Position numbers and translations under genes: made by a program. Shown here in pieces: positions 1-8,891 of a stretch of DNA of 64,000 bases (positions are counted from its first letter, which is position 1; the number at the start of each line of letters is the position of its first letter). The stretch spans positions 38,782-102,781 of the forward strand of contig JAFLEE010000008.1 in NCBI GenBank assembly GCA_017302015.1, in the 5' to 3' direction. Source of the stretch: Spirochaetota bacterium. Lineage in GTDB: Bacteria; Spirochaetota; UBA12135; COTS27; JAFLEE01. The notes under the pieces are model-generated. The model was not told the DNA's origin, ran no database searches, and saw only the letters and a program-made list of their open reading frames with translations.

Positions 1-1080
1 TAAGTGGGGGTCATCGGTGTAATGGCGTAGGCGCAGGTGGAAGCGATCGCGGCCATCCACCCGAACCGGCTTCGTCAGGGGCAGGAAGATCTTGGTGGGG
101 AGCCCATCGAGCCTCCAGGCGCGATCGACCCGCACCCCGAGGCTCACCTGCACGAGGCTCGCGCTCAATTCCTGTTTCACGACCATGGCCCGATAATTCG
201 CATCGTCGATGCGGCCCTCCAGGAGGCGGTCGAAAACCTGCCGAGCGTCGCAGGCCGCCACTACGTGCCGCGCCCGCTGCACGCGGCCGTCCTCGAGTTC
301 GACGCCAATAGCGGCGCCATCTTCGACAAGCACCCGCCTGGCCCCGGCGCGATAGACGAACTCGGCGCCCAGCGCCCGGGCGCGTCGATGGGCCGCGATG
401 GCCACCGGCAGCGAGCCGCCCAATGGGTAGCCCGCATTGCCCGTGCCCATCCAGGCGAAGGCCAGGATGGGGCCGGACATGGGGAAATCGGTCCACCCGA
501 TGAGGGCGGGGATGGCTTCCCGCAGGAAGGGGCTTCTAAGTCGGGCGCACCATTGGTGCACCGAAATCTTAGACCACTTCATCACCGTGGGAAGGGCGGG
601 AAGGGAGCGCAGGAGGCGGGGAAGGCTCTCGGGCGAGAGTGAAAACTCGTCCATCACGAAATGCCGTGCTTTTTCGATCGCCCCGCAAATGCCCTTGATC
701 GCGACGGCATCCTCGGGAGAAAGGGCGAGGAGATGTTCCTTAAGGCGCCGCGGGTCGATAGCGAGGTCGAGAACCTGGCCGCCCGAGCCGACATAGCGGC
801 CGAAACTTTCTAAGGGACGGAAGACGCGGCCTTCCAAGACGCCCAGGTCTTCCCACATGCGGCGGAAGCCCAGGTCTTTCCCGCAGCCCACGAAGTATTC
901 GATGCAATAGTCGAAGAGGTAGCCCTTGCGCTTCCACGCCGTACAGAGCCCTCCGGGGATATTGTGGCGCTCGAACACCCTCACCGACAGGCCCGAAAGC
1001 CTGGCATGCACCGCCGTCGAGAGGCCGGCGATCCCCGCGCCGATGACCGCGACATCCACCGGGGGGAGCGATTCGCTCAT
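1..1080 (-). CDS. FAD-dependent phytoene-desaturase/CrtI-like oxidoreductase, partial (runs off left edge)
   Basis: I translated this directly from the complement. It starts with ATG at 1080-1078 and stays open to base 1, so about 360 N-terminal residues are present and the C-terminus is missing. Residues 9-20 form a dinucleotide-binding Rossmann motif (GAGIAG at 14-19). It is followed by the PGG-L motif near residue 45 and a CIEYF segment typical of phytoene desaturase/carotenoid isomerase-like flavoproteins. Known members oxidise or isomerise polyene or other hydrophobic substrates with FAD; the substrate here cannot be told. The start codon overlaps the stop of the upstream HXXEE gene by ATGA, which implies translational coupling and a shared function at the membrane. 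Start and family are firm, exact reaction is not. Confidence 0.8.
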   Translation of the reverse strand, partial: MSESLPPVDVAVIGAGIAGLSTAVHARLSGLSVRVFERHNIPGGLCTAWKRKGYLFDYCIEYFVGCGKDLGFRRMWEDLGVLEGRVFRPLESFGRYVGSGGQVLDLAIDPRRLKEHLLALSPEDAVAIKGICGAIEKARHFVMDEFSLSPESLPRLLRSLPALPTVMKWSKISVHQWCARLRSPFLREAIPALIGWTDFPMSGPILAFAWMGTGNAGYPLGGSLPVAIAAHRRARALGAEFVYRAGARRVLVEDGAAIGVELEDGRVQRARHVVAACDARQVFDRLLEGRIDDANYRAMVVKQELSASLVQVSLGVRVDRAWRLDGLPTKIFLPLTKPVRVDGRDRFHLRLRHYTDDPHL

Positions 1081-1709
1081 CCGACCGTTCCTTGGGCGGG
1101 CCTCCCCCGCTGCATGACGAACCTAAAGAGAAGGAGGTGGCCGACCACAGAGAACAAGATGGACCCCAGCCACCATTCCCACGCGTGGGTCAACCCGTGG
1201 GAGGTGACGAAAATGGCCGCATAGACCGAAATCGCGAATTGGATGGAGGCCATGACGAGGCCCGGGTTCCATCTCCGGTCCATGAGGCCCTGGCGGATGT
1301 GGGTGGCGCAATTGATGAGGCTGAAGATGATGATGAGCAGGCCGAAGCCGAGATGGATGGTCGCCAACACGCCGAAGACCGCGAAGGCCAGCCAGACGAG
1401 GAGGATATTGATCCAGAAGACCTTGCGGTCGGTGAGGGTTTCGGTGCCCTGCGGGTCTTTATTGACGTAGGTGTTGATGTATTCCTTGAACCCGCCCGGC
1501 CACAGATGCTCTTCGGTCTGGTGGATCAGGTAGAGGGGGATGTTCACCAAGGCCCAGAACATCGCCTGGGAGGGATGATAGAGGGAGAAAAGCGCGACGC
1601 CGGTGAGTACGGCGAGGACGGGCGCTAGGTGGGCCCACCGTTGGTCTTTCGCAAGGGCATCGATCACGGCAGCACCTCCATCTGGAACCCGGCGCGGCTT
1701 GGAAGGCAT
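1077..1709 (-). CDS. HXXEE domain-containing integral membrane protein
   Basis: This is a 210-residue protein with about five hydrophobic segments (roughly residues 27-45, 48-62, 98-128, 148-165, 178-203). The family signature H-x-x-E-E lies at residues 63-67, just after the second helix. HXXEE proteins are small bacterial membrane proteins of unproven biochemistry; the His and Glu residues suggest metal or proton chemistry. I chose ATG at 1709 because a GGGGA ribosome-binding stretch precedes it; a TTG at 1748 would add 13 residues. The stop overlaps the start of the downstream flavoprotein (TCAT on the plus strand), so the pair is a two-gene operon read leftwards. Function remains unknown. 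Confidence 0.75.
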   Translation of the reverse strand: MPSKPRRVPDGGAAVIDALAKDQRWAHLAPVLAVLTGVALFSLYHPSQAMFWALVNIPLYLIHQTEEHLWPGGFKEYINTYVNKDPQGTETLTDRKVFWINILLVWLAFAVFGVLATIHLGFGLLIIIFSLINCATHIRQGLMDRRWNPGLVMASIQFAISVYAAIFVTSHGLTHAWEWWLGSILFSVVGHLLLFRFVMQRGRPAQGTVG

Positions 1710-1875
1710 AGGTGATCCCCGCCGCACGATGGTTTCGACTTGGTTCAAGCTACCATGAATGCAAAATCACTTGTCGCCCGAAGCCAGATTCCCGCCAACC
1801 AAACTGGCGCGAAAGGCTCGTCGGGGCCGATGACACCGGTTCAAATGGCTTAAGCGCCCCCTGCGCGGCCATCAA

Positions 1876-1943
1876 GCGCAGGTTATGATTGATCCCATTC
1901 CCCCGCCGGCCCGCGGGGGCGGGGCTCCCCGGAGGAACCCATT
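1876..1943 (+). promoter_or_regulatory. Leader cassette copy 1 (-10 box, GC stem, strong Shine-Dalgarno, ATT in place of ATG)
   Basis: A stretch of about 65 bases contains TATGAT (1884-1889) followed by TGATCCCAT, a GC-rich inverted element CCGCCGGCCCGCGGGGGCGG and the strong SD GGAGGAACCC (1931-1940). It is nearly identical to 12678-12742 in front of the GH2 gene, where the SD leads directly into ATG. Here the triplet after the SD is ATT (1941-1943). ATT is in frame with the AraC gene that is conventionally started at 2019. The copy is either the shared promoter of a coregulated gene or the remnant of a transferred 5' end. Confidence 0.7.
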
Positions 1944-2018
1944 GGCACGAGCCGGGCCCATGATCTTTACGCCCAACCGCATGACGGTGTGGGCGCAAGC
2001 GCCCTGAGGATGGCGGCC

Positions 2019-2879
2019 ATGAAGATATTCCACCCGGAAATCCTCTCCAAAGCGGGCCTGCGCATCGATGCCCGGAAAAACTCCAACGCCTCGCCCACGC
2101 CCCTCCATGTCCACCACGGGGTAGAACTCGTCTACGTCTATTCGGGGGCCGGCACCACGGCCATCGATGGAACCAGCTACCCGATCACCAAGGGCACGGT
2201 CTGCCTGATCCCGGAAGGCTTGACCCACCACTACACGACGGAGCACCCGTTCCGCTTCTATAATATCCTCTTCGGTTTCGATGTTTTCTCCCCCCCGGAA
2301 CTCGCGGAACTGCGCGCCTTGCCCATGATGGCGTCCCTTTTTTTCGACGCTGGGAAAAACGGCGCCCGCACGCTCTCGCTCATGCCCACCCAGCATCTTT
2401 TGTTCGAGTTCACCGCCGAGAACCTCATCCATGAGGTGGGCGCCCCCAATGTCTTTTCCCTCGTGCGCGCCAAGGCCCTGGTCAAAGAACTCCTCATCCT
2501 CATCGCCCGCAAGGCCCAGGAGCCGCGGCAGGCCTTCTGCGCGCGCCCGAGCCGGGCCTTCATCCGCATGCTCGGGTTCGTCCATGAGCATTACACCGAG
2601 AAGGTCAGCCTGGGCCAGGTGGCCGCGGCGGGCGGCTTGTCGGAGAAATACGCCAGCGTCGTCTTCCAGGAGAGCGCCGGGAAGAGTTTCGTCGACTACC
2701 TCACCCAATTGCGGCTCGACATGGCAAAGCACCTGCTTAAGACCAGCGACGCCCCCATCATCGAGATCGCGTTCCGCTGCGGGTTCAACGACGCGAGTTA
2801 TTTCACCCTGCAATTCAAGCGCGACACCCATCAGACGCCGCGCCAGTTTCGCCACCAGGCCATCACGAAATCCTTATAG
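2019..2879 (+). CDS. AraC-family transcriptional regulator
   Basis: This 286-residue regulator has an N-terminal cupin-type sensor: residues 28-70 carry the HHGVELVYVYSG and PEGLTHH pattern of sugar-sensing AraC proteins. A C-terminal double helix-turn-helix domain occupies about the last 100 residues (HEHYTEKVSLGQVA, then FNDASYFTLQFKRDTHQTPRQFR). The start is uncertain. ATG at 2019 matches the usual beginning of the family; ATG 2010 and GTG 1989 are in frame, and the conserved leader would place initiation at an ATT at 1941. The gene lies directly upstream of, and in the same direction as, a large glycosidase, and tandem half-sites overlap its stop codon. It is probably the local activator of the 3057-9863 gene group. 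Confidence 0.9.
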   Translation: MKIFHPEILSKAGLRIDARKNSNASPTPLHVHHGVELVYVYSGAGTTAIDGTSYPITKGTVCLIPEGLTHHYTTEHPFRFYNILFGFDVFSPPELAELRALPMMASLFFDAGKNGARTLSLMPTQHLLFEFTAENLIHEVGAPNVFSLVRAKALVKELLILIARKAQEPRQAFCARPSRAFIRMLGFVHEHYTEKVSLGQVAAAGGLSEKYASVVFQESAGKSFVDYLTQLRLDMAKHLLKTSDAPIIEIAFRCGFNDASYFTLQFKRDTHQTPRQFRHQAITKSL

Positions 2880-2927
2880 TTTGACCTCCCTTCTCTTATA
2901 GTTTTTGTGCCAGCGATGGCCTATACT
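2873..2927 (+). promoter_or_regulatory. Promoter of the glycosidase gene with tandem AraC-type half-sites
   Basis: Two perfect copies of CTTATAGTTT lie at 2873-2882 and 2895-2904, 22 bp apart start to start, which is two helical turns. The second copy covers the -35 position of a -10 box TATACT at 2922-2927; the -35 itself is poor. This is the classic geometry of an AraC-activated promoter. The first half-site includes the stop codon of the AraC gene. A leader hairpin (2939-2946 pairing with 2957-2964, one G-U pair) follows. Confidence 0.65.
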
Positions 2928-3056
2928 CGTGGGGAGCCGGAGGACCTCATGGAGTGGGTTCTCCTCCCTTGGGCCAAAGGCCGCGAAGGGTTTTCTGCAT
3001 CGATCCACCGCGGAATCGAGCGGCCCAGGGGCTTGGAGCCCAATAAGGAGCGTCAA

Positions 3057-5909
3057 ATGAATATCCGAAATATGCTGAGAATCGTTCTCTTGGGTTTGTC
3101 CCTCGCCGGGGTTTCTCCGACCCTCTTCCCGGAAAATCTCATGTTCAACGCCGGCTTCGAATTGGGCGGCGCCGGCTATCAATGCATCAAAAATTTGCGC
3201 CCCGACCGCAATCCCGATTTGGTCTATGAGGCGCCGATGGCCGATCCCTCCACCCGTGTTTCGGGGAAGCAATCCCTGAAGATCCCCAACCGCTTCGCCG
3301 AGGCGATCTACTTCTCGTCGTATTTCCACGCCGAAAGGGTCAAGCCGAACACGGCCTATGCCCTCTCGGTCTGGCTCAAGAGTTCGGCTGGCAATTATCC
3401 CGCCGTCTTGATCGCCCGTTCCTCCACGCGTTGGACGAGCTACGCAACGAGCGTCATCCGCATCGGGAAGGAGTGGGAACGATTCGTGGTAAATTTCAAG
3501 ACCGACCAAGCGGTCGATTATTTCCGCTTCGTATTGCTGTGCGGAAAAGAAGACGCCCCCTGCGATCTTTGGATGGATGATGTGGCGCTCGTCGCAGACG
3601 GCGAAGCCCCTGACAACCCGGGCCTGTCGGGCTTCCCCAAGGTCGAACCCCTTTTCATCCAAGATGGGGCCCTGAAAGAGATTCCGGTGGCGGTGGAGTT
3701 CGAAAATCAACTCCCCCGCCCGGGCGCCGCCTCGCTCCAGGTCTCCGTCACCAATCCTTTTACCCAGCAGAGGGTCTTCGCCACCGAGCTTCCGGTCGAT
3801 CTCTCGACGGCGGGGATAAAGAATCTGCGTCTGGCGATCCCGGCGAGCATCGGCTATGGGAGTTACCGGGTGGCCTTGTCCTCGGGGGGCGCGGGGGGCC
3901 GCTGGATGCAGGGCACCTTCGCCATTTCGGGGAAGTACCAGCCGAAGGCGGTCGATATCGACCAAGACTTCTGCCTCAGCCTCAACGACCAGGGCGGGAT
4001 GGAAGGCGGGCTTGCGATCGCGACGCCTTTTTGGGCGGATTATTGGTCGAAGGCGGTGCCCGAATTGAAGGTCGCCAGAGGCATGGTGGCGAGCGGGCCC
4101 CTCGAGGCGAAATATGCCCTGGTGCAGCGCATGGGCTGCCGCCTCTTGAGGCTCTGGTCTCCGGGGAACATCCGCTGGAGCCAGGTGGAGCCCGAGGAGG
4201 GGCGCTTCGATTTCTCCCCCATCGACCGCACCTTGCGCATGACCGAACGGCACGGCATGAAGGTGCTCCTGGTCTTGGGGAATATGGATTTCATGGATGT
4301 AAATACCGGCGCCGAGTACGCCAACGGGTCTTTGCCCGACTGGCTCAAGGATAAAAGCGAGGTCCGGGAAAAGTTCCCGATCAAGGGGAAGTACACCAAG
4401 GGGCGGGTTTACTTGCCCCCCATGGATTTATGGGAGCGCTATGTGCGGAAAACCGTCGCGTATTGCGCGGGTCGCGTGACCCATTACGAGCTCATGAACG
4501 AGCCGAACCTGATCTTTTCGGATCCCGCCGATTACCTGGGGTACGCCAAAGCGGCCGCGGCGATCCTGAAGGAGTACGGCAAGAAGCGCGTCGGACCGTG
4601 CACGACCGGGGACCTCGGCGGCCAGGCCACGACCTTCCTCGGGCAATTCATCTCGGGCAAGGGGCTGGATTTCGTGGATATCGTCTCCTTCCACCCGTAT
4701 GACGCGAAAGAATTGTCTTCTCGCATGCCCGCCGACAAGCAAATCCAGGAATTCAAGGCCCTGGTCGAGCAAGCCGGCGAGAGGCCCACCCCTCTCTGGA
4801 ACACCGAATTGTATTTCATGGACTCCAAGAGCAAGACCACCGTGGAGCGTGATAGCAAGCCCTACCATCCCGCCCGCAGGATCCTCATCGACCTGGGCGA
4901 GGGGGTCCGGCAATCCATCAACCAGACGCTCCAGTCTTTGTGGAATACCGAGTTCCATCCCGGCCAGATGGAATATCCCCAAACGATTATTTTGCCGTCG
5001 ACGGTCTACGTGTCGCTGAACGCCCTCGCGCGCCTCTTCGAGGGGGCGGTGCCGGTGGCGAAGTTCCGTTGGCCAGAAGAGTCCATCTGCTACGTCTACA
5101 AACGGGAGGGCGCGGCCATGGCCGCCTATTGGAATTACGGGGAGGCCCCGACCTCCACCGCCCGCCTCCAAACGAGACTGCGCGACTCCGTCACTTTGGT
5201 TGATCTGTGCGGCAATCGCCTCGCGTTCGACGGGGTTTCGCTGCCGCTCGGGCAAGCGCCCTGCTATCTGGTGGATTCCGCACCGGGGGGGGCCGAACTT
5301 TTAGTTCTCGCCCTGAAAGAGGCCACCCTCGTGGGTGTCGACGCGAACGAGGGCAAGAAGCCGGCCGGGGCCGAATGGGGGCCCGTGAAACTGCTCATCG
5401 ATGATTTCGAAGCGCCCAAGGCCTGGGTGGTGGGCTCCACCGTCGCCGGCGGGCCATCGGCTAAAACGGAAATGGTCGGCCCCGATGGGGTCGCGGGCCT
5501 CCCCCAAGGGAAGCAGGCCCTCAAGGTGGATTTCAGCGCGGAAAGCTTCGTCGAAGGCCAGACCACCCACAAAACGCCTTGTGTCCGCACGATCTTCGAC
5601 ATGAAGAAGGTCGATGGCTCCGTTTCGACCCTGTCTTTCTGGTTGCGCGCCGAGCAAGACATGAGCCTGACCATCGGGCTCCCCAAAAAGGATTGGTCCG
5701 ACCGCTTGACCACGACTCTGCGCCTGAAGAAGACCGACGGCTGGAAAAAGTTCGCCCTGTCGATGGAAGGCGACTTCCGCCTCTCCGAGAAAAAATGGCC
5801 CCTCGGCGAATTAAAGGGAGAACTCTGGTTCTATAATCGCTCGGTTCCTGCCGGGGGAACGCTCAACCCGGCGGGGGTGGTCTATCTGGATGAGGTCGCG
5901 CTGCGATGA
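3057..5909 (+). CDS. Secreted clan GH-A (GH39/GH5-like) glycoside hydrolase with flanking binding domains
   Basis: The 950-residue product starts at ATG 3057, eight bases after an AAGGAG Shine-Dalgarno; the frame is open 50 codons further upstream but that part is not protein-like. Residues 1-24 are a signal peptide. Residues 25-190 are a CBM4/9-like beta-sandwich (begins NLMFNAGFELGG). Residues about 290-680 form a TIM-barrel glycosidase. A catalytic acid/base is in LMNEPN (E482) and a nucleophile in LWNTELYF (E584), as in clan GH-A families such as GH39. A second sandwich domain with an IDDFE start occupies about residues 780-950. The enzyme should cleave a polysaccharide or oligosaccharide outside the cytoplasm. 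The AraC gene and tandem half-sites upstream suggest inducible expression. Exact family and substrate are not determined. Confidence 0.85.
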   Translation: MNIRNMLRIVLLGLSLAGVSPTLFPENLMFNAGFELGGAGYQCIKNLRPDRNPDLVYEAPMADPSTRVSGKQSLKIPNRFAEAIYFSSYFHAERVKPNTAYALSVWLKSSAGNYPAVLIARSSTRWTSYATSVIRIGKEWERFVVNFKTDQAVDYFRFVLLCGKEDAPCDLWMDDVALVADGEAPDNPGLSGFPKVEPLFIQDGALKEIPVAVEFENQLPRPGAASLQVSVTNPFTQQRVFATELPVDLSTAGIKNLRLAIPASIGYGSYRVALSSGGAGGRWMQGTFAISGKYQPKAVDIDQDFCLSLNDQGGMEGGLAIATPFWADYWSKAVPELKVARGMVASGPLEAKYALVQRMGCRLLRLWSPGNIRWSQVEPEEGRFDFSPIDRTLRMTERHGMKVLLVLGNMDFMDVNTGAEYANGSLPDWLKDKSEVREKFPIKGKYTKGRVYLPPMDLWERYVRKTVAYCAGRVTHYELMNEPNLIFSDPADYLGYAKAAAAILKEYGKKRVGPCTTGDLGGQATTFLGQFISGKGLDFVDIVSFHPYDAKELSSRMPADKQIQEFKALVEQAGERPTPLWNTELYFMDSKSKTTVERDSKPYHPARRILIDLGEGVRQSINQTLQSLWNTEFHPGQMEYPQTIILPSTVYVSLNALARLFEGAVPVAKFRWPEESICYVYKREGAAMAAYWNYGEAPTSTARLQTRLRDSVTLVDLCGNRLAFDGVSLPLGQAPCYLVDSAPGGAELLVLALKEATLVGVDANEGKKPAGAEWGPVKLLIDDFEAPKAWVVGSTVAGGPSAKTEMVGPDGVAGLPQGKQALKVDFSAESFVEGQTTHKTPCVRTIFDMKKVDGSVSTLSFWLRAEQDMSLTIGLPKKDWSDRLTTTLRLKKTDGWKKFALSMEGDFRLSEKKWPLGELKGELWFYNRSVPAGGTLNPAGVVYLDEVALR

Positions 5910-6031
5910 TTGCAGCATGGGGGCAACCTCACGGCGGGGGTGGACCCGCAAGGCGACAACTCGGGTCGGGCCCAAGAACCTGGCCGCGCGACGGTCGGGC
6001 AAGCGGGCGGCATCGGGAGATCCCTTCGTGG

Positions 6032-7114
6032 ATGGTTCGATGCGTCCTAAGGCTCACTTTTGCCCTATCGGTGATGGGAAGCCTCGCGAGCGTCCTTTGG
6101 GCGGCCGCCTCCAATAGCGAAATGGCAAAAAGAACCTTTTTCCTCAAGGCCCCGGGCGCGCGCGTGGTCGAACTGAAGGGCGAGTGGGCAAAAACGAACA
6201 TCCCGCTACTGCCCGATGGTGCGGGGCGATGGTCTGTGGATCTCGCCGCCCTCCCGGCGGGCGTATGGACCTATTCGTTCCTGGTGGATGGACTCAACGT
6301 GCTCGACCCGTCGAACCCAGAGGTCAATCCCGAATATTTCGGGGTTAAGAAAAATATCCTGCACCTCCCCGCGTCCCCCCCAGCGCCGTGGGATTGGCAA
6401 AACGTCCCCCATGGGGTTCTTCACACGCACGCCTATGAATCGAAGGCGCTGGGGCAACGAAGGCATTTGGTGGTGTATACCCCAGCCGGCTACGGCGCAA
6501 AGCCTGCTCGGCTGTATCCGCTGCTGGTGCTCCAACATGGCTTCGGGGGCTCCCGGGGCTCTTGGGTCGCCCATGGAAGGGCCAACCTCATCCTCGACAA
6601 CCTCATCGCCGCGGGGCATGCCAAACCGATGGTCGTGGTCATGCTCGACGGCCATTCGGGGAACTCCCAGCAAGCGCAAGATTCCAGCGGCGTCGAGGCT
6701 TTCCGGCAGGAGCTCCTAAGCGATGCGATCCCGCTGGTGGAAAGGGAGTATCGGCTGGCCGGGAATCCCGGCGCAAGGGCGCTCTTTGGTTTAAGCATGG
6801 GGGCCAAGCAGGCAACGACCGTGGGCTTGGGGAGCCTCGACCTATTCGGCTGGGTGGGCGGATTCAGCGCGATCGCCTACCCCGGGCCCGAAATACTCGA
6901 CCGCCTTGTCGAGGCGCCGGAACGAGCCCAAAGCCTCAAATTACTCTGGCTGGCTTGGGGGCGCGATGATGCGCGCGCCGTGTCGGCCGGGGAACCCTTC
7001 CTCGAGCAATTGCGGAAAACACGTATCCGATATCAATGGAAAGTGGTGGATGGCGGGCATGAGTGGGCGGTCTGGCAGCGCTGCTTGGTTGACCTCCTCC
7101 CTAAACTCTTCTAA
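6032..7114 (+). CDS. Secreted alpha/beta-hydrolase esterase with N-terminal CBM48-like domain (CE1/Fes-like)
   Basis: The 360-residue product has a signal peptide (residues 1-23), an N-terminal E-set/CBM48-like domain (about 28-120, LKGEWAK and AGVWTYSFLVDG) and an esterase D-type alpha/beta hydrolase. The nucleophile elbow is GLSMG with Ser255; His343 in GGHEW is the likely catalytic histidine. Related CE1 enzymes remove feruloyl, acetyl or other acyl groups from plant polysaccharides. An in-frame ATG at 5906 overlaps the stop of the glycosidase (ATGA). I prefer 6032 because it begins a clean signal peptide and is preceded by GGGAGA. Position directly after the glycosidase suggests a joint role in removing ester decorations. 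Confidence 0.85.
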   Translation: MVRCVLRLTFALSVMGSLASVLWAAASNSEMAKRTFFLKAPGARVVELKGEWAKTNIPLLPDGAGRWSVDLAALPAGVWTYSFLVDGLNVLDPSNPEVNPEYFGVKKNILHLPASPPAPWDWQNVPHGVLHTHAYESKALGQRRHLVVYTPAGYGAKPARLYPLLVLQHGFGGSRGSWVAHGRANLILDNLIAAGHAKPMVVVMLDGHSGNSQQAQDSSGVEAFRQELLSDAIPLVEREYRLAGNPGARALFGLSMGAKQATTVGLGSLDLFGWVGGFSAIAYPGPEILDRLVEAPERAQSLKLLWLAWGRDDARAVSAGEPFLEQLRKTRIRYQWKVVDGGHEWAVWQRCLVDLLPKLF

Positions 7115-7177
7115 AATCAAAAAACAGATGCCTAGGCACCTCCATCGGAAGGATCCTCGCGCGCCCGTCGAAGGGCG

Positions 7178-7196
7178 TTCGCCCGGAGTGGGCGAA
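7178..7196. promoter_or_regulatory. Perfect inverted repeat TTCGCCC-N5-GGGCGAA
   Basis: Seven perfectly paired bases flank a 5-base loop between the esterase stop and the solute-binding protein gene. No T-run follows, so it is a poor intrinsic terminator. It could be an operator or an mRNA stem separating expression of the two genes. Confidence 0.4.
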
Positions 7197-7274
7197 ATAC
7201 ACTGCCATCGACCCCATGAACCGATCGCGATTGGCTAACGATGATTCGGCCCCGCCGCCTCTAGGAGATCCACC

Positions 7275-8750
7275 ATGAAGACCTTTTTTTTCTTCTTGCT
7301 CATCGGCTTGATCATTTTCTCCCAGGCCATGGTCTATCAAGGGCAACGTGAAACGGCCGGGGTGCCGACGCTCTATTGGGTCACGGATCCCAACCCCGCG
7401 CGCCACGAGCAGATCGCGCTCTTTCGGGCCTGGCTCAAGAAGAACAAATACCCCGATATCCAGGTGAAACTGGATGTCGCCAATCGCGGCCTCCAGAAAA
7501 CGATCGTCCAGGGGGTGGCCGGCGATATCATCGACGCCGGGGGGACGCAGGTGCCGGTGCTGCAGGCCATGGGGCTGCTCGAAGAGGTCGGGCCGCGCCT
7601 GGCCTCCTTCGGGCTTCCCGTTTTCCAGAGTTACGAGGCCATCCGCCATGAGCTCGTGCTCGACGGGAAGGCCTACGGCACCCCATGCAATGTGACCCCG
7701 GCGCTCTATATCGTCAACCAGGGCCTCTTCGAGCGTTTCGGCCTGCCCCCGCCGCCCCGCCGCTGGTCGTTCGAGGAGTTCGAGAGCCGGGGGAAACGAT
7801 TCGTGGCGAAAGCCAACGAGGGCCGCAAGCACCGCGAGATCTTTTTCGCCTATCGGGTCGACAGCGTGGTGCTGCGCCGTTCCCTCGGGCTCGGCGTCTA
7901 TAACGAAACCCTCACCGGGCCGTGGCCGGACCTTCCCGCCGTCGCGCGGGTCCTAAAGAGGGTCTACCAGTGGACCTATGTGGACCATCTAATACCCAGC
8001 GAGGCCGAACTCTCTTCGATGGCCACGGAACAGGGCTACGGGAGCGCCGATTACCAGCTCTTCCACAAGGGCTTTTTCGCCATGACCTGGGGCGGCCGCC
8101 ACGCGCTCATCCAACTCCGGCAGATGGCCCCCGCGCTCCATCTCTCGGGGGTCGAGATGCCCAACGGGGGCTACCCCAATACCCTCACGAGCAGCCGTTC
8201 CCTCGTGCTGTATGCGGGCTCCCGCCAAAAAGAATGGGCCAAGTATTTCTTCGCGTTCCTCCGGAGCGAAGACTATAGCCTGCATGTGGTGCAGGATGCC
8301 GACAGCATGCCGCCCCTCCCCGCCGTGCTCGACCGCAAGGCGTTCCTGGAGCCGGCGGCCTTCACCAACGAATGGCCGCTCCACAAGGCCTACGCCCAAG
8401 CCGCCCGCGAACTCGCCATCGGCTATGAGATCAGCCCGTTCCTTCCCCCGACGGTGAACAGCCTTAAAATGAAGGCGGGGGCCCTGTTTATGAACGGCGT
8501 GATCACGGCCGAGGAGGCGGTGCGCCAGGCCGCGGAGGGGGTGAATGAGGAGATCGAAAAGTACGTGGGGCGCACCCCCGAGCGAAAGCGCCAATTCGAA
8601 AAAGCCAAGGCGCTCCAAGTGAAGATCGATGCCCTCAAGGCCAATGGGGAAAAAATCCCCGCCGAGTGGATCGCCAATAATTTCCTGAGGAAATACTACC
8701 TCGATACGGGGAAGGCTTACTGGCGTACGGCCGGAAAGACCATGGAATAG
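7275..8750 (+). CDS. Extracellular solute-binding protein of a carbohydrate ABC transporter (orphan)
   Basis: The 491-residue product has a very hydrophobic N-terminus (residues 1-19) and the fold signature of family 1 sugar-binding proteins. Residues about 30-110 resemble the first lobe (TLYWVTDPNPARHE, then AGDIIDAGGTQV), and GKAYGTPCNVTPALYIVNQGL at about 135-155 is the hinge region where a substrate-binding aromatic usually lies. GGAG precedes the ATG by a normal distance. There is no clear lipobox, so anchoring is probably by the uncleaved N-terminal helix. No permease or ATPase gene is present nearby, so it must use a transporter encoded elsewhere or act as a pure binding protein. The context suggests capture of sugars released by the upstream enzymes. 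Confidence 0.85.
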   Translation: MKTFFFFLLIGLIIFSQAMVYQGQRETAGVPTLYWVTDPNPARHEQIALFRAWLKKNKYPDIQVKLDVANRGLQKTIVQGVAGDIIDAGGTQVPVLQAMGLLEEVGPRLASFGLPVFQSYEAIRHELVLDGKAYGTPCNVTPALYIVNQGLFERFGLPPPPRRWSFEEFESRGKRFVAKANEGRKHREIFFAYRVDSVVLRRSLGLGVYNETLTGPWPDLPAVARVLKRVYQWTYVDHLIPSEAELSSMATEQGYGSADYQLFHKGFFAMTWGGRHALIQLRQMAPALHLSGVEMPNGGYPNTLTSSRSLVLYAGSRQKEWAKYFFAFLRSEDYSLHVVQDADSMPPLPAVLDRKAFLEPAAFTNEWPLHKAYAQAARELAIGYEISPFLPPTVNSLKMKAGALFMNGVITAEEAVRQAAEGVNEEIEKYVGRTPERKRQFEKAKALQVKIDALKANGEKIPAEWIANNFLRKYYLDTGKAYWRTAGKTME

Positions 8751-8891
8751 GCCACCGATGCCGGGGGGAAACCCTAAATTCAAGATGCTGCCCCCTTCGC
8801 CAGTCGCAGACTCACCGGAAAGGCCGGCGTCATCGGCTCTTCCTCCTTTGGGCCAATCGTTTGAGATGTCATAAAACGATCGCATTTACCC

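Noticed and set aside
8866..8878. Identical 13-mer ATGTCATAAAACG upstream of both SGNH genes (also 19512-19524)
   Set aside because: Exact 13-base repeats are expected by chance in 64 kb, and the distances to the two genes differ greatly.
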